A DNA stretch of 64,000 nt from Thuidium tamariscinum (taxonomy: Eukaryota; Streptophyta; Bryopsida; Hypnales; Thuidiaceae): NCBI GenBank assembly GCA_947034885.2, contig OX344749.2:33103182-33167181 (forward strand), given 5' to 3'. The notes under the pieces are model-generated. The model saw only the letters and a list, made by a program, of their open reading frames with translations, was not told the DNA's origin and did not search any database. Below, piece after piece: positions 1 through 12,529 of the stretch (its first letter is position 1; each line of letters opens with the position of its first letter). The position numbers were made by a program, and so were the translations under genes.

Positions 1-2440
1 ATTAGTATCTATTCTAAAGTTTTCATGCAAAGATTTCAAATCATGAAGTTGACAAAGCATATCCAAGCTCTCTAAAAGCCATAGTAGTCTTTTTAGTCTT
101 TTAGGAGTTAAAAGTCAAGCATCAGTTTGAATGAATGAAAAGTTATATGGATATAATAGCCCAATGAATGTTTTTGTTCATTTTCTAGAATTTAGACATT
201 AGAGTTGCAAGGATTCAACTCTTTAGATTACATACAATTTTGTTTAAAAGCTATTTTTAATGCCTATTTAAGAAACATTGTTTTTCATGGAAACATAGAA
301 TAAAATGTAGACATAGAGTCTAAGTATAGAAAGTGGAATTGCACTCAATGAAACTATAGTATGTAAAATTTGGTAGGCATCCAACGATGCATTTTGCAAT
401 ATATTTTGTATATTGCAACCATTGCAATTGTTTAGTCTGTGTAATATCACATGACCTCATCATAATTATAATTTTATGGAGATCACAAAAATAAAAATCC
501 AATGAAGCAAACTTGAATGTGAAAATTAAACATTGTAACCTTCCAAAAATGCATTGCATACAAATATTTCTGAAATTTTTGTTAAATTTCAAAGTTTTAA
601 ACCACAATCCATACATTTTAGGGGTAAAGGCCTATTCATACTTCTAACAATACATCATGAATATATAAAAAGATGAGAAGGGTAATTCTAGTACCTATAA
701 ACTATCTTTACTATCCCCAAATAATAAAACAAATTTTTTAATGTGCATACATTGCTAATACACAAAAGTATATTTTCATCCATGGCAATCAAAGTTAGCA
801 TTAAATATTTAATAATAATTGAAGATTCTAATTTGGAAAGTTCTAAATAAGAATATGCCTTCGAAATTTGAATTTTTACCATGCAAATTTTTTCTTTTCT
901 TATTTTTATTTCCCTTAAATTTTGACATGTTCTTAGAATAATCTTTTGGTGCCCTTGATTACTAGATACGGTAGTATATATTGGCATACATTGCAATGTA
1001 GTAGGGTATTATTAGCATATCAAGTATACATATTGTAGAATTTTGAGAATTTCGAACATGCCCCAATAGTAATCCGAGTTGTTGTATTTGCCATATGCAT
1101 TCTTCTTATTGTTTGTCTAAAGACTTGTCTAAATATCATTCCTTTGCATAGGCTAATGATTGTACAAGAATTATAACATTTGCATTGTCAAATATTGTGC
1201 ATGGTTTCATTCATGTTCAACTCGATGTTCAACCAATCTAGACTCTATAGTGACTACTATACTATACTTACCAATTCTAAAGCAAAGTGAGACCTCTTCA
1301 AAATCCATACATGAGGACCTTAGTATCTTGTCAATACCTTGAATGCAAGAGTGTTTTAAGAAAAAAATTAGTCTATCATCTTATTTGAACCAATTTATTT
1401 CAAATTATGAATAGTGTGATCATGGTCCTACTATTGCTAAATGGGCATTGTTTTAAAAACTAAAAACTAAAAACCACCTTACTATAATGGCAACTTGTCT
1501 AAGGGTAACTTGGTGCAACTTCAAATTATATCATAATAGGAGACTTTGCCTTCCTAGGCCTAGGTGTTTCTAAACCATAGTTTATGCATCCATTATAATA
1601 CCTACAAGGCCAATTTTTTGGTTGATTGACCAATTGAAAATTTAGATAAGTTCCTACAAAGTTAATTTTCAATGTGTTTTTCTAAATATATGACAAAAGG
1701 TGTGGAAATGTATTGCCTTCTTATAACTATATATTTTTCCAATTAGGTGACCAAATCCAAAGTTATATTGTTCACAATATAATAGGTAAGGCAAACAACA
1801 TTAGGCAGTATATAAAAACCTCTTTTTCTCTTCTAAAATTTGGCATACATGTAGCTAATATGATTTGGAATGCAATTGTAAAAAGAATTCACACATGGTG
1901 TGAAAATCTCAATTTGGAAGGAATTAAATTCTATTGATCCTATATGAGAATGGGCAAGAAACCCCTTTTTCATCTAGCCTCAAATTCTAAAATCCTTCAA
2001 CCCATATAGACAAAGATTTGCAATTTTTTAGAAATCATTCTTGCAATAGTTTGTATATTTACTTTTTATTTTTTCTCATTGCCATCCAATGTGAATGTTT
2101 TTGACAAAGTATGCCAAACACGTGCTCTGGTCCCTTAGGAATAAAGAGCAACAATGTGGATCATCCACATTTAATGTAAATTGATTTGGATCCTTTGAAA
2201 GTGATAATCATTAGAAGAAATTTGGGGCAAGGGAGGTTCGTTTCAAGGTTGTTCCCTTTATTGTGTAGGAATTATTAACCAACTATTGTTGCCTAAATTT
2301 TTTTACATATGAAAAAAAATTCCAAAAATTCCAAAAATTTCATGAATTTTAAAAAATATTGAAAATTAATATTTTTAATTTCAAAAAATAAATAATATAT
2401 TAAATAAATAAATATTATTATCTAACATAATATGATCTCA
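1..2440. other. AT-rich intergenic DNA, nothing recognised
   Basis: No gene, terminal repeats or recognisable transposon coding was seen. Open frames are under about 100 codons, lack codon bias and match no family I know. The stretch near 2280-2420 is almost pure A/T. Confidence 0.6.
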
Positions 2441-2446
2441 ACTACA

Positions 2447-2620
2447 TTAGGTTGTTGATGTGGCAAGTTCCCACAATCCAAGAACAATCCAACAACTCGA
2501 AAGATAGATGAAATTTCAAGGCATGAAGAGATTATGAATTCCAAGACTATAGGAACTTTGGGAACAATGCCACATCAACAGTTTAATATAGCCATCACTA
2601 TGCCACATTAGATTTTAATT
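2447..2620. repeat. Degenerate inverted repeat, GTTCCCA/CCACATCA type
   Basis: A short inverted repeat pairs GTTGATGTGGCAAGTTCCCA (from about 2452) with a complementary stretch ending near 2581. The same words (GTTCCCA, CCACATCA) recur in the MITEs at 28557-28885, 32933-33260 and 51955-52208, and in a looser copy near 5750-5830. It is probably a decayed relative of that family; its limits are uncertain. Confidence 0.45.
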
Positions 2621-2850
2621 TAGTTAATTTTTTTATAATTTTTTTTTTGAAAAAAGAATTTTTAATTCACTTTTTAGTTACTTAGTATTTTTGGAATTTT
2701 TTGAAAATTCTGAAAATAGGATTATCAAACTTGGTTCGCAATTTTTGAACAACATTGTAAACTCCCACAGGAACAACCCTAAAACAATCTCTCTTAGGCC
2801 TCAAATTTCATCTAATGATAGCTCGGGGGTTTATTTAGCCTCGGAATATC

Positions 2851-3509
2851 TTAAAACCCCTAAATGCCCAAGACACCAAAATCTAGTGTTTGCAAAACTT
2901 TGACATTAAATAAAACCTAATCAAATTGATATTTTTAGTATTTCATATTTTTGGAAACTTTTTTTTGAAGTCTAGTTTAAACATGAAAAAATCTAATCTT
3001 GAAAATGATTGATTATAATTATTCTATTTAAGATTTTGTACAAGGGTGTCCCTTGCAATCTTGACTTTCCATAGCATTGAGGGTTCTTGAAAATGAGCCT
3101 CAAATACACTAGATTTTGGAGAGAAAACCACATTTGAAATTCATTTAAAAAAATTGTAGAGTAGATTTTGGGAAGCCATAAAGTGATTGGAATTATTCAA
3201 TCTAGGCCCTTCAACCTCATCTTTTTTCGGTGACCAACTTTTTAGATTTGACATGTCAAAAAGTGAATCGAAAGACTTCAAATCTTTTTTGCAATTTTAA
3301 TACCTTCTTGATCAAACATTATAATCTTTCGATCTATATATTATATTTTTGGATTTTCTTTTTCCTAAGTGATCTCCAGCATATCTATTTTGAATTGATA
3401 TAGTTACATTTCAAAAAAATTGATAAAACTAATCAAAATGTTGGCATTTTGTTCAATTTAGAACAAATTCCAAGAAATTCAAAATAGGCCTTGGGCATTT
3501 AGGAATTAA
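2851..3509. mobile_element. TTAA-flanked TIR element, copy A (non-autonomous)
   Basis: A roughly 650-bp element with ends TTAAAACCCCTAAATGCC (left) and the inverted CATTTAGGAATTAA (right), each bounded by TTAA. It codes for nothing. Its whole interior aligns in reverse orientation with 34898-37134 once the Tc1 insertion there is removed (about 651 against 659 bp). TTAA at both ends plus C-rich termini resembles piggyBac target use, but a Harbinger-type TTA/TAA duplication cannot be excluded because the flank is palindromic. Confidence 0.65.
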
Positions 3510-4645
3510 TGACCAAACCCTTTTTCAATAATTGTAACACCCTTCTACACAATACCAAACAGCTAGAAGATAGCGACCCATTTCTAATCAGCCCCCATTT
3601 CTAATCAATAGGTTGGTTTCTTTCCGTGAAGTTGTGGTGTAGTTCCCGGAGCAATTGTGACACATTATGATTGGTTGCAAAGCTCTTATAAATGCAACTA
3701 GCCCTTGGTTGGTTTTGCTATTAGCCTATACCACCATTACAGGTTACAAAGAATCTTTCACTAAATTTTCTTTTAATAATTAAATTCTAAAAAAATATGG
3801 CATCCTTCCCAATTCTATTTCTGTACATGAAAAGAAATTGCATTCAAAAAAGCTGCATTCTACATATGTGTAATTGCTTAAGTCGTTGGAAATGGGTGAA
3901 ATACTCGAGCTTTTTCTATAGGCACCATCATTTAGGGCCGAGTCAAGCCATTTTGTAGACGTGAGCAGCGCACATGCTCTCCCCTAATGGACCCCAACAA
4001 TGGGAACAACCGGAAGTGAAGGGCCCCGCCGGGGGGCAACCAACAGGTGACTGTGCATGATACCCTGAGTGAACTTACTACTTACTAGTTACTCCACTAG
4101 TAAGTTCCCGAGGTTTTGGACTCATGTGCAATGATGTACCCCAAGCTGCTGACATTAGATATCATGCTTCCTCGGCCTGTTCCAACCTCGTGTTCCCATT
4201 GGCAAGGGAGGCAGATCGTCATGATAGTTGGACAAAAACCTAACATCATGCATTCTATCAGAAGCAAGCCCGGACTCCCTGGCGAGGGGCTACTTTGACA
4301 CATTCTTGTCTTTCTTATCTTTAAAAGCGGGACATTCTTTCTTCCTTCTTTTTCTTTTAGGAAAAACCGGGAAAGACAAGTCCACTCTCGGACTTGTTAG
4401 TCCCCATGACGGAATGGGCCCACCTGTATTTGAATTTTGGGAACATTTCTTTCTTTCCAAATATGGAGTATTAGGTTTACAAAAAGAATGCACCTTGCTC
4501 ACATTTGCATATAATCCCTACCTTTTAACCCTACCTTTTAACCCTTGAATGTTGAGGCGGATGTTTTGTGTTTGATGAATGACAAAAAAATCTTTCATTA
4601 GAAGACGAAAGTGCAACTATTCATCTTTGGTATTAGAGGTGACAA
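3510..4645. other. Intergenic DNA with a small GC-richer island
   Basis: Positions 3950-4450 are less AT-rich than their surroundings and include a 10-bp perfect inverted repeat (GAACTTACTA at 4071-4080, TAGTAAGTTC at 4098-4107). Short open frames here overlap on both strands and show no protein family. It may be a fragment of an old insertion, but I could not assign it. Confidence 0.4.
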
Positions 4646-4795
4646 TATTTTGACTTCCAATGAGTATGTTTGACTCATTCAAAGTAGATGATGTCACACA
4701 GTATCATAAAGCACAATGAGTATTTTGACTTCCAATGAGTATGTTTGGCTCATTCAAAGTAGATGATGTCACACAGTATCATAAAGCACAATGCA
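4646..4795 (+). repeat. 75-bp tandem duplication, two copies
   Basis: Two head-to-tail copies (4646-4720 and 4721-4795) differ at only a few bases, for example GTTTGACTC against GTTTGGCTC. The period is 75 bp. The near identity points to a recent local duplication in otherwise unremarkable DNA. Confidence 0.85.
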
Positions 4796-4869
4796 TGATT
4801 TCCATAGCCACGAGTCTATCCCTCAAAGGTTAACCCTTAACCTTGAAGTACTTTGAAGTCTACTTTCTA

Positions 4870-5240
4870 GACAATGTTTGGATTGAAAATCAAATTTCCT
4901 TCTCATTATAGGTTGGATGAAAGTCATCCTAATTTTAAGAGATACTCTATGAAGCTGTTGTCCTATCCAAGGGTTGGATTGGGTATTGGTATAACACGTA
5001 TTTTTCTAAAATCACAAATGAGGAAGTTTGTCAAGTAATTGACAAAGCCAAAATTGCATTGACTCTAATTCAAACCTAGAATTGCAAAAATGAGGTTATA
5101 GAATCAAATAATACAAAAAATTCCAAAAAATCACCATGTCAAAGAACCTCACTTCAAATCCATTCCAACAAAAATTTATTCCAAAAATGATAATATCTTA
5201 CTTGTAATTGAATTTTGAAGGAATTTTGAATTTTTCCTTT
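4870..5240 (+). repeat. Dispersed repeat, partner of 12530-12900 (inverted)
   Basis: This segment matches 12530-12900 in reverse orientation along its length. Shared blocks include CAAAATTGCATTGACTCTA and TTGCAAAAATGAGGTTATAG (here) with their complements there. It is noncoding and highly diverged. The two copies lie outside the long-TIR element at 8531-12382, so they are probably members of a separate family. Confidence 0.6.
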
Positions 5241-8014
5241 CAAAATTTAGAAAAGAATATTGGTGATGGCATTGGTAAATCTAATTGTGTGAATAGAATC
5301 TATAACTCAAATTCTACAACTTTTATTTGCATCTTAATTCCAAAATAGTCTTCCAAATAGTATTTCATGATGATTTTTCCCAAATCGTCAATTTTGAAGA
5401 TGAGTGTGGATACTTAGGGGTTAAACATTGAGGCAAATGTTTTGTATTGAAAAGACAATAGAAGATTTTTCTGTATAGGACATAAGTGCAACTATACATC
5501 TTTAGAATTTTATGTAAAAAAGAGAGATCTTCTATACTACTTTGACTTCCTACGCATGCTTTTGGATTTTTTTGAAAACTACACAAAATAGTGAAATTAG
5601 GTTGCTCCACACTAATTTCTTGACATTTGATATTATATCAAAAATTTCAATCATTGTATAAGAATCTACTACTTTTGAATTAGGTATTGCTATAATTGGG
5701 ACTTATAAACCTCCATCATTAGAGGAGATTTGAAGGCAATACAAGATAGAAAGTTCCCAAACTCTCTGAACTCTAGGAACAAGGCCACATCGGCAATTTG
5801 ACATAGCTAAGACTATACCATGTCACATATTAATTTAATAAATAAATCAATAAGTTAAAAATTGAATTTTTTATAAAAAAATGTATAATTCATTTGTTAA
5901 TTTTTGAATACTTTTCAAATTTTAAAAAAAAATTCAAAAATTCAAAAATTCAAAAGAATTAGTTTGTCAAGGCTAGTTTCCAATTCCTAGATAGGATATA
6001 AAACAACTAGGAAAAAAGCTCTAAAACGACCCTTTTTTGCCCTCAAATATCCTATAATGATGTGCAAATAGAAATATTTGTAGGCTTTGATGGCTTGTAA
6101 AGTAGCTTTCTTGATGCAAAACAATCTTATTATTAAGGCAATCTAATTTTGATATTTTGTATAATGATTTTCTTCGTAACAAAATGGATGATTTGGGAGG
6201 GCACTAGTCCATCCTTCAAGGATTAAGATAGGATGGGTTTTTTTTGTTGTTATATCAAGATATCTTCAACTCTACGCCCCCTAGTTATGTTATTGAAACT
6301 ATTGAAAAGTCCTAGGCAAGGAAGGGTGCACAAGCTTTGTTTTATGGCATTTTGGCCTACAATGAGATAGTTATTGAATTTCAAAGTTCTTATGAATTAA
6401 AAACTTAAATTTTTATTTTATTTTATTTTATTATATTGTGGCAACAATGCAAAGGCACACTAGTCCATACCTTTGGTTAGGTTGTTTGTTTTGTTTATTT
6501 GTTAGTTACAGTTAGATCTTCCAAATTGCTATGCCCCCTAATGGCATGTTCTTAGAACCATCAAAAAGCTCTTTGAAAAGATGGGTGTACAAGCTTGGAC
6601 CTATTATGGTATAAAAGTTATTGAATTTTGAAGGTTTTATGAATTAGAATTTTATTTTTACACTTAAATTGATTGTTGCAACAACATAGGGTATATTTTG
6701 TTATGAAGCATTTAGATATACAATGAAAAAATAATTGATTTTTGATTTACTTTTGGATCTTAAATTATCCAAAATTATGAATCTTTTGAACTATGTTACT
6801 TGTAATCACATTCTTGGTACCATTAGAAAGTTCTTTGCATGAAGGGGGGATGATCTAGTTTTGTTACATTTGGACCTCCAATGTAAAGGTGATTGATTTT
6901 TGAGTTATTTTTTTAATTAAAAAATAATTATTTTTTACTTTAAGAATGCGGGGGTCATGATCTTTTATATTGGGCCAACACCTCATGGCTACACTAGTAT
7001 ATAATAAAATATGGCAAGATGTACACCATTGTATAAACATGCTAATCATCAAATGTAAGTTATTTTGTTATGAATTTTCCTGAAAAAATCATAGAATTTG
7101 AAGTTGAGATTTGGTGAATTAGACGAAATTAACTATTGGAACCTCATTGTTTTGAATACATCTACATCAAACTATGTACTAGATAACCAACAAGTTGTGG
7201 TAATAGTGAGTAGGTTATTGGACATAACCAGTTGTTCACTTTTCAATCACAACCTTTGATCTTCATGATCCAAGGGTGTAGGAAGCAAGTTAAAAGGAAA
7301 GAAGGTTATGAATTACAACTTGTAATGGCAATGGTGATGGGTAGTCCATGGTATAGAGCCATGTTAGTATTGAAAAGTCAACGTAGAATTTATTATATCT
7401 TCAAGCTTTAAATCATTGAGACATAGACACAGACTTGAGCACTCAGATGTACGGAAAAATATGCAATTAACGTACATGAAAAATACTAAGGTACTGATGT
7501 GGACCATACATACAGGTAAAAAAACAGGGGTCATTTGGATTAAAAAATCAAGGGTCATGTGGATGAAGAAACATAGTCATTTGGATGAAAAAGCATCATC
7601 TTTTGATATTGATGCATTATTATAATAACAACCTGGTGGGCATAGATTGCAAACCACCCATACATATACCAAACTTGAGTATGATTCTTTGGGTAAAATG
7701 TTGTATATGTTTTTTTACTGTCAAACCACAATATTCCATAGAGAATGACTTTCAGTTACCGCAGGTATGGGAGAGAATCAAAAGGCTCAATTAGAGGATA
7801 TTTGCAGAAACCACGGCCTTAAACTAAGATAGGTGAGGAGATGGGAAGTACAGCCCTAGATATGCTTGTGGCTTTTGGAGGTGCACCCAAGAGATTCTGT
7901 TACAATGGTTGATAAAAATTTGAAATTTCTAGAATCATGCATGGGTTGAATGACCTCCATTAGGTACTTGACTTTTTTTGTTTATTGAAACAAATGAAAT
8001 AGAATTTCATTGCC
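5241..8014. other. AT-rich intergenic DNA with faint repeat traces
   Basis: No gene seen. Around 5700-6070 lies a weak relative of the 2447-2900 sequence. A (TTTTA)n microsatellite occupies about 6411-6432. The short open frames near 6864-7794 have no recognisable domain. Confidence 0.55.
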
Positions 8015-8407
8015 AATTAAGGGAGAAACATCCATTTCTGTCCATGTACTTTGCACTGGATTGTAGAGTCACCTAAATATGTCCCTACAGTGCAGTTAAT
8101 GTATTTGCCACATGTGTGATTGTAATTTGCTGACACAATTGAACGACACATAGGAAAATCTGGTTGGCTGAGTGTTGATTTTTGCAGGGTTCAGTTTTGG
8201 GTGCACCTATTGCACACCTTCAGTGATTCAGGGAGCCAACACTTCAAAAAAACATAAAAATTACATACAATGTTCAAAAAATTTATTTCTTTTTTTGAGT
8301 ATTCATAATTTTCACTCGCTAATACTAGAAAAATATCAGTTTCAGGAAAATCTCCCTCCAACTATGATGAATTCCTTATTTGGACGGTTTAGGGTGCTTC
8401 CACCGTA
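8015..8407 (-). repeat. Dispersed ~390-bp repeat, copy 1 (inverted)
   Basis: Reverse-orientation copy of the repeats at 16271-16655 and 17661-18055. Shared blocks on the complementary strand include AAACCGTCCAAATAAGGAAT and TTTCTAGTATTAGCGAGTG, followed by a block with GTTGGCTCCCT and the GGTTGGCTGAGTG region. It is noncoding. The three copies diverge by substitutions and small indels, so they look like separate insertions of one non-autonomous element. Confidence 0.8.
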
Positions 8408-10975
8408 GATACTTGATTTCATAACACACAACTCATAACTGATTGTTTACCAATTCAATGAGACAGAGGTCCTTTTGCAATTTGCACCCTTTGAAAAAGA
8501 GACCCTACAATAAACAAAATTATCTTATATAAGTCCTTAGGGTACGTTCGCACTTGTTGTTAGTAAAAATTTAGGTGCATTTACAGAGGGTGTGGTTAGA
8601 CAAAATGTCCCTATTGAGCCTTTTTCACGGGTAGGGATGGGATGTGGGCAAATCAAGGGGCTGCTCCACAACACTCTGAGGACCCATCAATCTACTTCTA
8701 ATTTTGGTTTAAGTTTGATTTTTCCAACAAAGTAGAAGTGAATGCTATAGAACACAAGATTTTCAATAAGAAAATTGAAGCTATGATGCAGGTTCTATGC
8801 CACATGTTCACTTGAGCCTCATAGCCAATCTTGTGTTGAAATGGGAAAGGAGAGAAACTCTTTATACTAGTGGAGTAGTGGTGAGTGAAACAAACCATGT
8901 GGGATATGTGATTTAGGAGAAAAAAGAGCTCCTCCATTCATGGTTGTGGAAATGTAGGAATTAATATAAAAGTCAAATTTCAGACCTCAGTTAAACATAG
9001 TAGACTATATTTTTTCAAAAAACTTCAAACTCAAAAAAGTAAGGGAATCAAGTACACTTTTACCTCCAGAAATCTGTCTCAGATTTCAATACTCCACCTA
9101 AAAGTTATGAACAGATTTCAGAGGAGGTGTTCGAAAACGTCTCCAAAAAATGTCGTTTCTACACACAACTTAAAAAATCCACTTGAGATTTTGAAGCCTC
9201 ATGTAAGAGTTCTCAACAAATTAAATGCTAGCTTGCTTCTCCCACTTCTTTTAGTTCTATTTCATTTTTGAAAGAAGCTACTATACGATGCCTAATTGAA
9301 GTCTAAAATTCAACTTCAAACACAATTCTTGTGTTTCTACCTAACCATTAGTAGCTTCATTTTTTATAAACAAAATTGAAAAGTGTTGAAAATTGTACAA
9401 TCTTAGAGGCATAGAATTTTGTATTTGATTAAGTGAACCTAATTGTGATCCTTTTCTTAAAGTGATAGTCTGTACAAATTCCTATCTAATTTGTAGACTA
9501 TTATTGTAGGAACCCTAATTTTTTAGCATTGTGAAAATTCATAATTTATTCATATGTTGTGTAAAAAAAATGCATTTTGGAGTTTTTAGAGTACTCTATT
9601 GGCTTCTACTAAAATCCTACAAGAGCTTGGTAGTTTCTTTATACAAACAATGTGCAATTGCATATTCAATCATGTATACATGTAGTTACTTTATGAGAAT
9701 CTAAATAGTGATGTTTTCATTCTCAAATCTCCATTGGAAATATTTCTTATACATATATGAAATATGTGTGTGTAAAGCGTAAGTTTAGTCAAATACAAGA
9801 AACTTTCATTAAAGCAATGAAATAAAAATTGTACTTTTCAAGTATTTAAAAGTTATATGTTTTTTTAATTGATTTGACAAATATCAATCATTAAAGATAT
9901 TAGAAGCTTGATATGAATATTGTCTAATCATAAATTTGAACATCAAACAAAGTAAGAATGTCAAAAAAGTTGTACAATGTTACGTATTCGTAATAGCTCA
10001 TGTAGATGTGGTCTAAGTTGATAATACTCCACCACTAACATTGTACCATATTCAACACTTCTCAATTTTGTTTATAGAAAATGAAGCCATTCATAGTTAC
10101 ACCTCAAATTTCGCTTCCCCCTTGTTTCATTGTTGTTTCAACATTTGGTGCATTACTGCATTTTTTCAAAGATGTTTTCAAGACTAAAAATTAGTCTAAT
10201 GTTGTTTGAAATAACAATGGAACATTTTACCATGTTACTTAATGGTTAAATGTATAACAAAAGTTAAATTGTTTTAACATCATGTCATCAATAGACAATT
10301 AAATTTGAAATTAATACATATTTCATACCTTTTCATAAGAAGTTTCATTTCCTGTAAGATACCCTCTATGTGATAAGAGCTTTGACATGCTTAAACGTCC
10401 TACTAAACAAGAAGGATTATTGTGTGTACAATACCCTCCTCATACAAACCTATTAAATAAATAAATAAATACTTGCATTACAATACAATATTCAAATCCA
10501 ATCTAATTAGTTTGAGAGAAGAAATAGTCTCCTTTTGCATTCTCAAGTAACTGGAATTTTGGATATTGACAAGTTTCTTTTATCATCAGTAATCTATCAT
10601 CAAGTGCTTGCAATACATAAGGGGTGAACAATTGGCATAAGATATCCACCAACATTTCAAAAATCCGAATGTTATTTTGATACAGACTATTAACATCAAT
10701 TGAAAGGTATGAATTATAAAAGGGTATTATTCCCTCATTAAAACCCCAAAGCACTTTTTGTCACAATTTTGAGAGCAATTATATTGCAAAAGAATTAAAA
10801 TTTGACAACATTCTTGAATTAACATTTCAACATTTCTACTTGAGAGCATGAATCAATTAAAATAGAACAAGCCCTTACAAGCACATAATGAGGTGACCAC
10901 TTTTTTTATAAGTCTTGAGAAACCCTTATAGTAGAAGATGGTTTTCAAGAATTCAACTATGAATAATTGTTAATC

Positions 10976-11160
10976 CAATATTCTACACCAACATATTGAA
11001 AATGTGAAAAAATACCTTTGAGTAAATTTTTATTCAATATTCTACAACACCATATTAAAAATGTAGAAACAATACCTTTGAATAATTGTGGATTCAATAT
11101 TCCTACATCACCATATTCAAATTATTGATACAATACCTTTGATTTACAACACTGATTCAA
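10976..11160 (+). repeat. ~60-bp tandem repeat, three copies
   Basis: Units starting at 10976, 11035 and 11095 begin with CAATATTC and run through a CACCATATT block to AATACCTTTGA. A partial fourth start lies at 11158. Periods are 59, 60 and 63 bp. The array lies inside the core of the long-TIR element. Confidence 0.75.
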
Positions 11161-11677
11161 TATAACTTGTAACATTGCTAAGATAACCTTAAGTGTCTAC
11201 TTTGTATTTGTCATGATGTTTCAATAATGGTGAAATATTGATTAAAAGTTCTTAAGAATTTGAGATGTAACTAGAAATGCAAGAATTGTGTTCGAAGTTG
11301 AATTTTAGACTTCAATTAGGCATCGTATAGTAGCTTCTTTCAAAAATGAAATAGAACTAAAAGAAGTGGGAGAAGCAAGTTAACATTTAATTTGTTGAGA
11401 ACTCTTACATGAGGCTTCAAAATCTCAAGTGGATTTTTAAAGGTGTGTGTAGAAAAGACATTTTTGGGGGACATTTTCAAACACCTCCTTTGAAATCTTT
11501 TCATAACTTTTAGGTGGAGTATTGAAATCTCAGACGGATATTTGGAGGTAAAAGTGTACTTGATCCCTTACTTTTCTGAGCTTGAAGTTTTTTGAAAAAA
11601 TATAGTCTACTATGTTTAAATGAGGTCTAAAATTTGACTTTTATCACAATTCCTGCATTTTCCACAACCATGAATGG

Positions 11678-11973
11678 TAGGGTTTGTTTTTTCTGGCAAT
11701 TTGGTGCAAAATTGCACCAATTTTTTTGGCCTGGCACCAAGCCTATAGAAAAAAACAATAAAATTTTAGATGAAATCGCCAATAAACTTCAATTTTTTTA
11801 AAATAGTGGATGAAGTCGCCAAATAATGGATGAAAATAGAATGATAGATATGTATTATGTGTTAATATGATATTTTCTATCCAATATATGGATGAATGTT
11901 GAAATTTGGAACTCCACAATAAAATGAAATATCGCCACTTTGACACTTCACAAGAAATAGAAAAAAAGAACTG
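11678..11973. mobile_element. hAT-type MITE, 296 bp, 8-bp TSD
   Basis: Flanked by perfect 8-bp direct repeats ATGAATGG (11670-11677 and 11974-11981). The left end, TAGGGTTTGTTTTTTCTGGC, matches the end of the element at 26356-26496 (CAGGGTTTTTTTTTCTGG). The other arm of the host long-TIR element has a single ATGAATGG at the matching place (near 8933-8942, complementary strand), giving an empty site. It therefore inserted after the host arms formed. An 8-bp TSD with Y-A-G-G-G ends fits hAT. It has no coding capacity. Confidence 0.85.
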
Positions 11974-12529
11974 ATGAATGGAGGAGGTCTTTTTTCTCCT
12001 AAATCACATATCCCACATGGTTTGTTTCACCCACCATTATTCCACTAGTATAAAGAGTTTCTCTCCTTTCCCATTTCAATACAAGAATGGCTACAAGGCT
12101 CAAGTGAATATGTGGCATAGAACCCACATCATAGCTTCAATTTTCTCATTGAAAATCTTGTGTTCTATAGCATTCACTTCTACTTTGTTGGAAAAATCAA
12201 ATTTAAACCAAAATTAGAAGTAGATTGATGGATCCTCAGAGGGTTGTAGAGCAGCCCCTTGATTTGTCTGCATTCCATTCTTACCCCGGAAAGAGGCTCA
12301 ATAGGGACATTTTGTCTAACCACGCCCTCTATAAATGCACCTAAATTTTTACTAACAACAGGTGTGAACGTACCCTTAGCCACCTCCAATCCTGGAATTA
12401 ATTGATAAGTCCCTCCTATGTGTCTAACTAGCGCAACGTGATACCTTTCTAGCATAGGTAGGACTATTGCTTGGGTATATAATGTTATGCTTAAATTCAA
12501 AGATAGGCAAGTTGTACTTCAACAAGTTG

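Larger units (their letters stand above)
8531..12382. mobile_element. Long-TIR (foldback-like) element 1, ~3.85 kb
   Basis: Two inverted arms of about 810 bp (8531-9338, and 11268-12382 once a 296-bp insertion is removed) flank an AT-rich core of about 1.9 kb. The outer ends pair as GGGTACGTTCGCAC (left) against the complement of GTGTGAACGTACCC (right). No transposase frame is present, so it is non-autonomous. Arms and core are homologous to the element at 55185-58895, which lies in the opposite orientation. The very long TIRs fit MULE or Foldback elements. I saw no clean target duplication, so the superfamily is open. Confidence 0.8.

Noticed and set aside
4071-4107. 10-bp perfect inverted repeat considered as a terminator hairpin
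   Set aside because: There is no T tract, no gene upstream, and this is eukaryotic DNA.
8698-8937. Similar 79-residue frames at 8698-8937 (-) and 11978-12217 (+)
   Set aside because: They are the same noncoding arm sequence seen in the two inverted arms of the long-TIR element, not duplicated genes.
10976-11160. Regular repeats considered as a CRISPR-like array
   Set aside because: The ~60-bp units are contiguous with no unique spacers, and the context is a plant transposon.
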